Origin: Micrasema longulum
Lineage: Eukaryota > Arthropoda > Insecta > Trichoptera > Brachycentridae
Assembly (NCBI GenBank): GCA_022494885.1
Contig: JAGVSM010002903.1
Location: 25,641 to 89,640, forward strand
Length of the DNA: 64,000 bases
Direction of reading: 5' to 3'
Each line of letters opens with the position of its first letter. Positions within the stretch are counted from its first letter, which is position 1. Positions 23,218 to 38,200 of the stretch are shown here, piece after piece. Both the position numbers and the translations under genes were made by a program. The notes beneath the pieces were generated by a model. It was not told the DNA's origin. It saw nothing but the letters and a program-made list of their open reading frames with translations, and searched no databases.

Positions 23218-26200
23218 GTAAGTTTATTTACGCCCAGCTAAATACGATTAAAATTGTATATTTTGAACTCGTACAGTCATCGCTTTCCAATGGAATAATT
23301 GGGTGGGGGTGAACTTACAACAACCATATTTAACCATTAGAAACTGTTTAAAAAATTATATTAAAAACAATGCTTCACAAAAGTCGCACTTTTCCCTCTT
23401 TCCAATTGTTCCAAGAAGCCAAACTTTTAGACCTAAGACAAATATATTGTTTTCAATGTTTAAAATATATTTTTAAAAACCAACATTTATTTACAAGCAA
23501 TTCAAATAGATCAAGTCAAAGAAGGAATCGTGTGTTAGAAATACCACATTGTAAAACGAGGCTCGCACAGAGACACGCATATTTTATTGGTTCAAAATTA
23601 AAAAATATTTTTTAACTGATAATATTTCATTTATTTATTTATTTATTTATTTATTTATTCACACTCTTTATCAAAATACAATTCCATATTCACTTTGCCC
23701 AGCTAACAAGGGTACATACCCCGTTCCAAGCTAGGCAATTACATTTTAATATATTATAATACTTAACAAATTAATATAGAGTACAGACAAACAAAATATA
23801 AACTTATTCGGATACACATTTTGATTCATATACATACAGACATACACATATATACACACATGTACATATAAATATACACAAATATACACATGTACATACA
23901 CACACTGATTGATTCCAAACTTTCAAAATTTTCCTTATTTTAAAAAACACGCACTATCCTGGATACAAAATAAAGATATGAACTCTTTTTTCTACGATAT
24001 ATTTTGTTGCCCTTTAATAATAAGGAATATTTTTGTGTTTTTTTTTTTTTTAATATTTCCGTTTTTAATTACTATAAAAAATAAAAAAACTTAAAATCTT
24101 TTACAGAATATTTTATTTTTTCTTTCTTATGCTACACAAAAATATTATAACTGTCCATTATTTATTATAGGAGCAAAAATTCATTTACATTTTCTTGTAT
24201 ACCCACGAACAGGCCATGCCTTTGTGGGATTTTTTGTTTACTATTTTTACTATTAATATGTCTTTAATTGCAATGTAATTATGCTTTATTTTTTGAATAC
24301 TTTGTTTTACCTCTTATGTTTATTGTAAAAAAACAAAAAAATTTAAACAAAAAAAAATAATTAAAAAATATGTATTTACAACATAATATTTTCATCTATA
24401 CTCATTCTAACCTTATTTATCACTATTGTACACTTACTATCCTAATTTTTAAACGGTTGAATATTTACACTTATATATGTAAACCTATGTATATTCTAAC
24501 ACCTATGTTTACAATACACTCGGTGTGCAGAACTTGTCAAGCACTAAAACTCTCGAACTCAAGTGTTTACCTATTGATGATAATTATCGTATTATAAATG
24601 TATAAATACGACATTTTAGTATTTTATTAGATAAGGAATACATTTAACATGTCAGGCAATTTGTATGTTTTATTATTCAGAATAAATTTCACTAAGGTCC
24701 ATATTACACCTATCGTCAAAATTAGGGTAGTTGGACATTTATTATATTATTTTCAATTTATTTAAAATGTATTTAGGTACTTTACAGTATTTTTTTTCTA
24801 TACATGTTCAATTACACATTGTCGACGAAGTATTTTAAACGTTCATACAAATACACATTTTCTTACATAATTTTCGATTTTACCTTATGGGCAGACAAAG
24901 GTAACTCGTAATTGGGGTCCTAAAAACAAAACTTACTTCTTAAATACGAGTATAAAATCATTAACATCTTATTTATACATCAACGGTTTAGAGAACCTTT
25001 TACAAAAAATGTTTTACAGAAATAATCATAGCAGTGAACAATTCATTATGTTATACATAATAGAGTAGAATTATAGAATAATTAAAACCAAACAATTTAG
25101 TGAACACAAAGTACAAAAGTAAAAATAAAAAGAAACTTAACATCTCTAAACAAAAGATAAAAAAATAACATAAAAAGATCTTATGTTCTAAATAATAACA
25201 AAATGAAGTTGAGAATAATTTAACATAAAAATAAAGTGGTTAGTTTTCAACTAGGTCATAATAAAAAGAAAATCAATGTAACATTAGTACTATATAAATA
25301 ATAAGTTTTTAGAGCAATAACAAAACTTAAATTATCTAAATAACATCTTTATTTTATCAGTTGGTTGGAGAAAGTTGCCATTTACCAATAAATCCAACGA
25401 TGTACATTTTATTATTATTTTTTATTGATAAACCCTTACTGGTAACATACATTTAACAAAATATTTTTACTTTTTAAATTCACATTCTACTGTTAATAAT
25501 AATATTTTTAACATCTTTTGTAAAGGTTGTCTGAGTTTTTTGTTTAGTTTTGTCTGGTAGTTTATTATATAATTTCAGTCCATGGTTTATTAGTCTCGAT
25601 TGTCCTTTTCTCGTTTTGAAAGGTTGCATATATTTTTCTGATATTCTCGTATTGTGTTTATGTTTACTATAGTTTTTTTCAAGTTTTAATTCTTCGTCTA
25701 CGATTACATCAGTGGCTAATTTATGAATACATTTTACGGATTCTAGTTTAAAGAGTTCAGTTACATTTAATTGTATAGATTGTTTAAAAAGTTCTTTAGT
25801 TGCTGTTAGATAGGGTAGGTCATATACCAACTTCAATATTTTATTTTGCTGTCTTTGTAGTCTGTTTCTGTCATTTTGATTTCCTTTTCCCCATAGTAGA
25901 TGCATATAACATATTTTAGTTTTCACATAGGCTTCGTACATTATTTTGTTTTTTCCTTTTTTGATTTAAAAAAAAGACTCGATAAAGTCGCCTTTTTTGC
26001 TAATTAAATTGTTGATATGAATTGTCCATGTCAATCGTCGGTCTATTGTTAGTCCTAAGTATTTAACATGTTCAATTTCAGTTAGTCGTTCATTATTTAT
26101 GTAAGCATCTATTTTATGTAATTTTTTTCTAGATTCAAAATGGATAATATTGCATTTTTTTTCCTTAAGTGTAAGTAAGTTTGTGTTTGTTCATTTAGTC

Positions 26201-29200
26201 AACATAGTCAGGTATATTATGTACAACACGTTAAAATAAAGAAATAAAAAAATACGTATCCAAGGAAAAAAAAAATTCAATGATTTTTTTTAAACCGTTA
26301 CTTTTCAAAATAATAATGGGTGAGATTAAATTTAAATTCATTAACAGAATTTATATTAAAAATATGGAATATTTGTTCAAACTGATTTCCATACCTTTGT
26401 AGAATGCATTTTGTGAAATATTTTTGAAGGCTGATTTCGGCGAATAATATCGTATTATGTTTTACAATTTTTTTTTGTATCATTAAAAAAGATTTACGTG
26501 TAGTGCAGTTTTTAAATTTACTCAGAAACTAAAGAATTGCCTTTTTGGATTTTTAATTTTAGGTTGAAAGTTCAATTCTGACTCACTCGAATTTAAATTC
26601 AGCATTTAAGGTCAAAACTTTGGTAGCTTCCATTAATGTTACGAAACGGATTATTTTATACGTGAAATTACAATTAAAAAAAAAGGGGTGGCAAAAAAAA
26701 TCTTTCCGAAAATTAAAAAAAAATAATTAAAACCGATGCGGTCAAATTTTTTCTAAAACTCGTTAAAAAAAATCATAACTCGAAAACTACGCAAAATCGT
26801 GAAATATACACGTGGGTGATTCGGAGACCCCTCAATATGAGGCACCTACATTTTACCTTTGGACGTCATATCTCCGGTCACCCTGTATAAAAAAAATCTA
26901 TTTCCGAGCTATTTTGACTTCGTGCATTCACTGATTTAATACTAAATATTTGAAGTTGTCTTTTGACTGACTGTTTTCCCAAAAAAAATATATTTAAGAC
27001 ATAAATTTATATTTAATTTATGGGAAGATTGCGAAATGTATGTAAAGAGTAGTGTTCTTATATATAAAACAATCATATGTCCACACATAAATTACTGTTC
27101 TTCTATTCTTTTTTTATGCAATGAAGGAGAAATGAAAAAAGTACAAATTCTTCAAAATAAGACGTTGAGGATTATACTTAAAAGAAATGTCTATTCTAAT
27201 GTAGAAAGAATGCACGGAGAAATTGGGTTGCTCACAGTAAAGCAGCAAATTAAATATAATGTAGCAATTTTTATGCGTAAAATAATTGAGGGGATGAATA
27301 AAATAAAAACAATAATAAAGTTTAACCAATGTCATACATACGAAACAAGGGATGAAAAAAGATAAAATTACCAATAAGGAGAAAAACAGAATCTCAAAAC
27401 TCATTGTACAAGGGATTGAAGCTGTACAATGAGTTAAGCTAGGGTTTCCTAGGACAGCGGTGCCCGTATTTTAACGGCCGTAGTGAACGGTGATGCAGTG
27501 GACAGCCATCGTAAAAGTGATTAGAGAGTGGTTTCCTAGGAAAACGGTGTTAAATGGTGTTGATAACAGCGTTTTCCTAGAAAACCACACTCTAGTCACC
27601 TTTACGACGGCTGTCCACTGCATCATCGTTCACTACGGCCGTTAAAATACGGCCACCGCTGTCCTAGGAAACCCTAGCTTTACCTGAAGAAATAAAGGAG
27701 ATAAAAAAGATCAAAATATTTCAAATTAATTTGAAAACAAGTTATTGAGAAATTTTGATAAAAAAAATTGTAATGTTTTAAAAGTTTATATTAGTTCTTA
27801 AGACGTTATAAACTAAAGCTCGGGTTTCCTAGGACAGCGGTGCCCGTATTTTAACGGCCGTAGTGAACATTAATGCGGTTGACAGCCGTCGTAACGGTGA
27901 CTAGAGAGTGGTTTCCTATAAAAATGGTGTTGATAACACCGTCAAAAAATAAAACCACTCTCTAGTCACCACTACGACGGCTGTCCACCGCATCACCGTT
28001 CACTACGGCCGTTAAGATACGGGCACCGCTGTCCTAGGAAACCCTAGCTTAACTGAATAAATCATAAAAAAATAAATAAACGAATAAAAATATGTGTGTG
28101 CGTCATAATACTGATAAAAAATTGTTTTCAACATGTCGAACTCTGATAAAGATGCCTGTTGGTGACAAGATTCTTACTAAAATAAAGGTATGTCATATGG
28201 ATGACAAACAAACAAACCATCAGACCGTTTTTTATTATTTTTATTTGCTTATTTTCCCATACATATATTATTTACATGGAAATATAATTACAAAAATACA
28301 CACTAGAAAAATACATCTTAAAATTAAGCTATAACATACATTGGAAAAAATGCCCACAAAGACTTCAGTGTCTGTGCGTGGGCCATTACTTTTTTAATTA
28401 TCAAAAAGTTTATGGCATATTTCCCCGTAAGGGTAGCTGAGAGGATGTAACGCCACATCACTCTATCATTACATACAGATCTCGCTTCCTCTACATTCAT
28501 ATATTTTCTCATGCACGCGCGCCGATTCTTCCGACTTTTAACATGTCCATCTTCAAGTATTTGTTGGATTTGGTCATGTCATGTCTTTCTCTGTCTTCTT
28601 CTATTGTTGCACCCATCAACATTCGCACCGTAAATCTTTTAGTCGTTTTTTCACTGTCCATTCGGTCTGCATGTCCAGAGCTCCTTTCTTGATGTCGATA
28701 ATGCTTATCTCAGCCTTACATAATGTACGGATCTCAACATTTGTGCATCTGTCGTACGTAGTTTTACCACACATCCGCCTGAGAGATCGCATTTCGACAG
28801 CATTCAGCCCACTTTTATCCCTGTTTTCCAAGTCCATACTTCGCTCCCATACATCAAGGTCGGGACCAGGACTCCATAGTGAACGGTAAAATTTTGCCTC
28901 TTGCGACAATAATTTTTTATATTTTTTTTTTTACAAAATACATTTTTGAAATACAAAATAGGTAAATATACAGAACATCTTATATATAACGTTTCTACCT
29001 CTCTAATAAAGTAGATACTTGTGTTTAGAGAGGGAGTTCGTTTCACATTTTTATTTTTTCTTATAAACAAAGTAAATTAAAACAAAGTAAGTTAAAATTA
29101 AAATTAAAAATAAACAAGGTATATTAATAATAAAAATTCTTTGTTATCGAGTCTAGGAAGGGGTAAGATTAAATCTTTTTTAATTTTAGTTTTAAAAGTT

Positions 29201-32200
29201 TGATAATTTTTTATAGATTTTATTTATTAGCCAAGGTTGATTTAAGTGCACCGTTCACTCTGTTCCCGGAACTCACCCTTGATTAATTATCTTTCTCAGT
29301 TATTCCATCCCTAGTAAAAATACTTCCAAGATACACAGATTCCTCTACCTGTTTTAGTATAACCCCATTCACAGTGATTTTACATTTAGTCACACATTCA
29401 TTTCTTTCAAAAACCATCACATTCCATTTATCGACATTCATCAGCAAATCGCTTCCTTGCATACATCGTAGACCTTATGACCATATATATATTATTTATA
29501 ACTTTAATTTTATTTATTTATTTATAATAAATGAATATACAAAAATACAAAAATAATGTGTTGGTATTTTTTTATTATTTTCGATTTCATCAAAGGCGAA
29601 GAATACCCAACTCCCATATAAAATAGTGTTTTTGTTAATATTATTTATCTCTCTTTACAGATTCTTTGGTTTATTTTTTTTCATGAACCCAGAGCTAGTG
29701 GTAAAGGACCTAGATTTGATCAAACTCATTACAATAAAACATTTTGATCACTTTACGGACCATTTTCTAATGCCGGATGAAAAAGACCCTCTATTTTTCC
29801 ACAATCTGTTCTCTCTTCAAGGTTTGATGTTTTTATTTTAATCGTTTTTGTATAGTTTCAATTTTTTATTTAGTTTGATAAGGTAATTCAACAAAGAAAT
29901 ATTTTTTTTATTTTTATTTATTTTTTATTTTTATTTTATTAGGGAAATCAACAGTTCTACATACATATTTTTAGTAAACAAACAGATATAGTGTATAAAC
30001 TCAGAACCAATAACAGATTTCCACATAGTATACAAAGTTAGTAAAGAATATATATATTACATGTCAAATAAATACATACAATTTATACATATAAAAATGT
30101 TATTTTCAAGTACTCAATAATCAAAGATTTTTTAAATATTAATTTTAAGAACATTAAGTTACTGTAAATTGGGCGGGATAAGGACAAAAATGCTTGAAGA
30201 GAGGATAAGGAGGGGGGGGGGGGAGATGTACATATTTATTATTATAATGTCTACTAAGTTACATAATACATTTTTAGTTTAAATTTTAAATCTGAAATAT
30301 ACTAGAAAATATACAATTTGAAGGTATTCGTCAATACGATTTTCATGCATATATATATTATATGGCTAGCTTAAATATAACAATGTTTGTGTATGTCCAA
30401 ATGCTTACAGACTGGCTGGATTTCCTCCTTAGGGAGTTTTTCTCATTTAAATTTATTTCAACAGAGAGCGAAAACATTTTTGAGAAGGGAATATGGGAGT
30501 CTAGGCATTTACAGGGCTTATGACCCTTTTACCAGGTAGTTAATTCAGCAATGATTAAGTATGTCCAAATACTTGCAGACTGGCTGGAAAGAAGAAGTAA
30601 AAAAATGGAAAATTGTTTTCAGGCGTTGCCTAGTAGATGATTTGGTTCAGCCGGATGAATCTCACCCACGTGATTAAGGTTTCAGCTCCTTTACTTCACA
30701 AAAGTCAACAAATGGAAGAGTTGAAGAAATGTGGATGTTTAAACGTTGGCAGAATGGTGAATGTTACACAGTGTGTAAAATGGCCACTTAAACCAGCCAA
30801 TGACAGGTCATAAGCCCTGTAAATGTATAGACTCCCATATTCCCTTCTCAAAAATGTTTTCCCTCTCTGTTGAAATAAATTTGAAAAGCTTAAATATATC
30901 TTATCTTCAAGACCGTCGAAATAAATCCGACCTTCTAGTCCTATTCAAAATTCTCAACTCACTCTTTGATGCGCCTGAACTACTGAGCTCAATAAAATTA
31001 AATATCCCAACTAGAAACCTCAGAGAAAACATTCATACCGATAACCATAGAACTAACTATGGTTTTCATTCCCCTATGCCCAGAATTCTTAGGTCTGCCA
31101 ACAAACATACCAGTATTGATTTATTTGATAACAAGTTGTCTTCTTTCAAACGATCACTGAGCCAAATTCAATTATAAACACCACTCTCCCGCTTCCACTC
31201 CACGTGTCTTTCTACTTTCTCTAATAATAATTTTCTATGTATAAATATGTCCTTAAAATGCCCGTTGGGCATATATATTAATAAGTAAAAAATATTATAG
31301 AACTACACAAAAGAGAGATAATTAAATTTATTACAACAGAGGGGGAAAACATTTTCCGATGGGAATATAGAAGTTTACAGGGCGGACGACCTGTCATTGG
31401 TTAGTTTAAGCGGCCACTTTACACATTCACACGTTTAAACATCCACATTTCCACAACTCTTCTAACTGTTGACTTTTGTGAAATAAAAGAGCTAAAACCT
31501 TTATCATATGAGTGAGATTCGTTTAAAAATTTAGACATACTCAAAACATTGTTGATTAAACAAACTGGTAAAAGAATAAGTATAAAAAATGGAAAATTGT
31601 TTTCAGACGTTGCCTAGTAGGTGACTTGGTTTAGCCGGATGAACCTCACCCGCATGATAAAGGTTTCAGCTCTTTTACTTCACAAATTGTTGTATTTTAA
31701 TGTTCTATTGTAAGATCACAGCGAGAGTATGCATCTGCAGTTTGGAGTCATGTTTATAACTGCAACTCATATGATCTTGAACGATAACAGAGAAAGTTTT
31801 TAAGATATATTCAATTTAAGTTTGGTCTACCTGTGTCAGAAATAAAATATAAATCCCTGATGACTGCTTTAAATTTACCATTACTGTCAAGCAGGAAGAC
31901 AATAAATGACCTCTTGTTTATTTATAAATTATTGAATAATTAAATAGATTGCCCCGAACTGTTAACTTTAATAAAATTTCGTATTCCACATAGACCAACA
32001 AGACTTAATTTTTTAGTTTAGTTTTACAGTCATCATCATGGTACTAATTATTCATTAAATTCGCCGAATGTTCGCATGCAGCGACTTGCAAATCAATACA
32101 GTGATGAATTAGATTTATTTTATACCACGCCGCTGATGATCAAGCCCTGTGTTTTAAAAAAGAATAAACAATTTAAAATTCAAATAATGATTAGTTCTTC

Positions 32201-35200
32201 ACCTTTGTTTACTCTTTACTCTTGTGTGTATAAATATTTAAAATAATAAATATTGTTTAATTTAATTTTTATATAAAAATGAAGTAAACTTTATAAATTT
32301 TTTTTTAAAGCACTTTCTATTTTTTTTCTTCTCTTCCTCTTTTTTAAAAACTGCTATTTTTCTATTTTTTTTTATTTACCTTTCTTTTATAAAGGTAAAT
32401 ATTTATGTTTGTTACAGATGTACTATTTCTTTTTTATATTTAAATACTGTTTACCATTGTAAACTTTTCTCGATGTTTTTGTTATTTTTTTAATATCATG
32501 TTATTTTTTGTTGTATTATTTTTCACTGGTTTTATTGTAATTTTGTAAAAGGTTCATGGAACCGTAAATAAATAAATAAAATTCTATTTGATGATATGGA
32601 TATATTGCTGTTTGCCGATGACATGAAGATTTTTAAAGTTATTAATACCGTAAATTATTGTGTGACTCTGCAACTTCATTTAGACAAAATGTTCCAGTGG
32701 TGCTCCACCAATAAACTACAATTAAATATAACAAAATGCCACATAATGAGATTTTTTAGAATAAAAAACATATTTTTGAGTTTGTCAAAATTTTGTACAC
32801 AAGGACTGGATTCAACTCCTTGGGGAGATGTTAACATTAACATATTACAACAGAGATGAAGAACATTTTAGAGAAGGTAATTTAGAAGTCTAGGCAACTA
32901 CAGAGCTTGTGACCTGTCATTAGCTGGTTTAAGTGGCCACTTTACACACTGTGTAACATTCACTATTCTGCCCGTATTTGAACATCTATCATCAAATATT
33001 TTTAGAAGAGGACTAGAAGTTAAATTTAATTGATTTTCAATTGTGGTTGCTTTTCTCGTTTTTAATCTTTCGAGATTTTTTTAACGAAGACCACTTTAAT
33101 TGATATGTAAAATTTCAACGCCTACTGAAGTAGTGTAAAATGTCATACCGCAAAGTGAAAAATGTTTTAATATTAAGGCTTTAACATACTCGTACTGTGT
33201 GAAAAACTCCCTGGAGTAAGCTGTGTGGTAACCTGAGGTTAGGAAATGATCGCCTGATAATAATAGTATTTTTTTATCTTACTAAAATGATAAAACCTTT
33301 ACAACACGTGTTTAACCTTTCGCTCTAGACTTGCATATTTCGAGAGGAGAACGAGAGGACGTATAACTTAAAAATTAAAGTGGTTCACACGAATTCATAA
33401 AAAAATTGTGTAATTTATTTATTCTTATGTATTAAAAAAATTGTTTGAAGGGGAGAGATGGCACAACATGCGGATCACATTGAGTCCAGCTTTTACAAGC
33501 TCAAAAATGAGAGCTATGATGCCTTTTGTGAGAGAATGCTCTGAACGTTTTAATGAACACCTTAAAAAGCAATGTGAAGCGGCTTTGGTCAAAGGTAATA
33601 TAAACACATTGATTTATTACTGCCCTTGATGATATTTCAATGATCAATTGATCAATGGGGAAGTTCAGTGGTTTTAAAAAATAGTTGTTAAATGACTATC
33701 GAGCTTTTTTTTCAACTTCCTGTAGCGCTAAACTTCCTCATTACTTGATCTTGATAAACTGAGTGATGAAAATAACCATATTAAATCATTAAAAACTGTT
33801 GTAAAAAAAAATATATTAAAAATAATGCTTCACAAAAATCGCACTTTTCCCTCTTTCCAATTGTTCCAAGAAGCTAAACTTTTAGACCTAAGACGAATAT
33901 ATTGTTTTCAATGTTTTATTATTATAATAATTTTTTATTTTATTTAGTTCTATGATTAACATAGTTTAATATATATTTACAACACAATATTTACATCTAT
34001 ACTTATTCTAACATTATTTATCACTATTATACACTTAATATCCTAATTTATAATATTCACTGTTTCATATGTACATTTTCATTACTTATATTCACTATTT
34101 ATACTATATATTACCTAATATTTTTCACATATATACTTTTTACATTTAATTTTAAATATATTTACATTTATTTCATTTTTTATGCTTTCTGGTATTTTCT
34201 CAAATAATATTTAATATTTTTTATTTTTTATTTATTTATTCATATTTTTCGCTTACAAACTATAATTAATAATAAAAATAATGTGACCTCACTGGGGTAT
34301 CCCGTGCCGAGGACACTTAACAATTTAGTTTTTTTTTATTACATTTGAGAATAAACAAAGAAGACTCACTTGAAAAACAAACATACATAATTAACAAATA
34401 TTCAGACAGTTTTAAAAACAAGGTATTTATATACATCTATATTATTTATATTACAAAACACACAATGAAAACAACAAAAACCTAACATAAGCCATACAGT
34501 TGTGGAGCAGTTGATTCAGCATTGGTATGGGCGAATGAGACAATATATTTATTTCCTCAAATATATATTTAAGAACCAAAATTTATTTACAAGCAATTCA
34601 AATAGATCAAGTCAAAGAAGGAATCGTGTGTTGGAAATACCACATTGTAAAACGAAGCTCGCACAGAGACACGCATATTTTATTGGCCCAAAAATTTTCC
34701 TTCTTTTAAAAAACATGCACTATCCTGGATTCAAATTAAAGATATGAGCTCTTTTTTTCTATGATATATTTTGTTGCCCTTTAATAGGGAATATTTTTGT
34801 GTTTTTTTAAAATATTTTTTATTTCCTTTTTTAATAAATATAAATAAAAAAATGCCAAATAATCTTTTACAGAATATTTTACATTTTTATTCTTATGTTA
34901 AATAAAAATTATAACTGTCCATTATTTATTATAGGAGCAAAAATTCATTTACAGTTTCTTGTATACCCACGAACAGGCCATGTCTTTGTTTGAGTTTTTG
35001 TTTTCTATTTTTACTATTTATATAGATTTCATTGCTACGTAATTATGCTTTTTTAATACTCTGTTTTATAACTTATGTTTATTGTAAAAAAAACAAAAAA
35101 GTTTAAATAAAAAAAAATAATTATAATGATAAAAATAAATTATGTCATAATTTTTTTCCAGGGAACAAATATTTGGAAATAGAAATGAAGGAAGTTTTCA

Positions 35201-38200
35201 ACAAATTCACAAATGACGTCATTGCGTCTTGTGCATTTGGGATACAATCTGATTCCCTATCAGATCCTAACAATGAGTTCTTCCAAATGGCCTATAAAAT
35301 GACAAATATTGATTTGAAAGACGCGTTAAAATTGTTCTTTAACAAAGTATTTCCATTTATTAAAACAGTAAGTAACTACTTGAATACAATGTGGGAAGTA
35401 TGGCCGCGGTCCCAATTTTGGATTAACACTGTTTTCCTATACTGTCACACTGGTAAACTAGAAATAGGTTGATGTACTGACCAAGTGTATTAGATTGAAT
35501 ACAAATTGACAAAACTGCAATGAGGGGTACAATGAAAGCTTTTAACGTTTTCATGATATTTTGTTTTCGCAGTTTGATTGCAAAAAATAATAAACTTTCA
35601 CTAAACTAGTTTTTAAAAATTGATATTGAATATGCAACACTGAAGAAAGACACGAGTTTTTGTGAACAATTTCGGAAAACGGGTTGGTACTTTTGTTGTT
35701 CCTAAATATAACATCCGCCATAATCGGAGAGTGATTTACAAATAGATTAAAACATCCAAGTAGGTAATTTTGACCTTAAAATAAAGTTTCAATTATCTAT
35801 TTTTGTACGAGGCATATCCAGAAAGTAAGAGTACTGTTTGGCTCTCGTGCTGCAATTTTTTTTCCAAAAGTTGGCTACATTGATTGGTAGTGGGGGGTCT
35901 TCTGAACACAACGAGCACCGGCGACCCTCGTTAGTACAAAAACTTACCTCGTAGTGTTCGTTTCTGTGAAATATGTCAATAAGAAATCCCGCCAAGTGCG
36001 AGGTGCGCGCTGTCATAAGATTCTTTCTCGCGGAAGGTAAAACTCCGACTGAAATTTTTGTATGGATCAAAACTGTTTATGAGTCTATCTATTGTGACTG
36101 GTAATTAAACACGGGTGGCTCATTACACCCCTGAAAAAAAAGGCAGTCATCACAGTGGCGGCACACTAGTTCCTCGTCTCCCGAAAAATTCAAAACCTCA
36201 ATTTTGGACAAAAAAATCATGGCATTCGTGCTTTGGGAACAAATGATGATAATTTTGAATTTTTTTTTGCGTCAGAGGGAGACGATTACTGCAGCACGAT
36301 ACTGTGAGATCCTAAAAAAGTTCGAAAGAGCAATTCAAAACAAACAGATGGAAATGTTGACAAAAGGAGTGTGTTTGTTACATGACAACGCCCGCCCGCA
36401 AACGGCTAACGCCACCAAGGCGCGTTTGAACTCGTTTGGTTGGGACGTTTTGAACCACCCTGCATACTCCCTTGACTTAGCGCCTTCAGATTTTCATCTT
36501 TCCACTTTCCCGAAGACTCACATGGGTGGAAAAAAAATATAACCGATAAGAAGGGGAAACAAGAGATCTTGAAGTGGACGAAGAAGATGGCGGGAGAATT
36601 CTGTGAGGAGGGCATCAAAAAGCTTCTCCCACGACTTACAACCTGCAAAAAACTGGAAGGCGTCTTCATGGAATAATCTTTACATATATTTCCTCTTTTC
36701 GTGTGACGTCACCGTACTCCTCCTAAACGGCTTAACCGATTTACGTGCGGTTTTCAGAGAAACATAGATCTTTGCGCTGTGCGCGTTTGTAGATATTTAA
36801 ATCTTCAATCGAATATGTAAAAAATAAGTTAGGAGCATAAATGTTTGATTCATCGATCTACCAGGGTTGCATTCGAGGAGAATGCATTTGCAAAAAAATA
36901 GAAAGGTGTTGTTTTTTGTGTATAAAAAAGTTTGTTTTTGAATGTTTACAAACAAAATTTGTTTTTTGTGGATCTCAATCAGATTTTTTCCTTAAATTCC
37001 TTATAATTTTTACCCATTTGTTTCTTTTTATTGGATTTTTGGTAACACTAAAATAATATTAAATTTAATACATTTAAAAAATCGTATTCTTACATAAGTA
37101 CCTTACCTTTGTGGTGAGATGACCGGAGTTTGACGTTTGGAAAAAGAATGCCATATTTGAAAAAATATTTATTTTATGTTTTTGAATTCAACCATAATCA
37201 AGTACCTAGGTACCTACTTAAATGAAATATATTAATATTATCAATTTGAGGTTTTGGAGTTTAATCACAAACAAGTAGTTAGGTACCTACTTATCAATGA
37301 AAAGTCTTTTCCCAAGCTAATAGCAGGGAAGCCAACGTTTGGCCAAGGTCCGCTAGTAAGTTATATAATATATAAAATGCACAGTGATTTTTTATTTTTT
37401 TACTTTTTAAATACTAAAATTGGGTACTCTTACTATCTGGATATGCCTCGGATATGCCAAGTCTCTCAAAATCACACTTAGTAATACAAAGAAAGAGATT
37501 GAAGATGTTTGCTGCAAATCGATACTTATTGTTCAAATTATTCAACTTTCATCCAATCACCCATTCAAAGAGATATGCTCTATTTCTATATTATATCTGA
37601 ACCTTAAAGAATAAACCATGGGTGTAACATTGAACGAAATGTTTAGGAAACAAGATTTTGTGATAATCACAATCAGGTTGTGCGATTCCCAAACCATTAA
37701 ATCTTTTGAACCAAATGAGATAATTTTAACCTATCAAGAACTTTCAAAGTCAAACAATGTTTTTTTTATAATAACACTACATATCAAAATAGTGTTTCCG
37801 GGATTACTGGTGTTTTTTGCATTAAAACAAAGTATAGGTACCTACTTCATATTTTTATTTCAACTTTAAAATGCATTTTTATGACGAAAGTGGACTTTGA
37901 TGTTTTATTCACGTATATAATAGCTAATTGCGATAATTTCTGCATTTTTTTTTAAAGAAGGTAAAACATGAACCAAAAATATAAAAGGAAAAATAACGAA
38001 ACCCAATAAACCACGAAACCAGCTTGTCAGCAGTTTCTTATTTTTCCCTTACAAAGAGAAACGTTAGAGAAATTATAAAAAGTAATATAAACATTTGATA
38101 TAGACCGAAAGTACCGCTGTGCCAAATCCATCAATTCTATAATTTCTTGTTTAAAAATAATTATTGTGAACGCGTCTATCTTTAAAAAAATACCGTTCGA

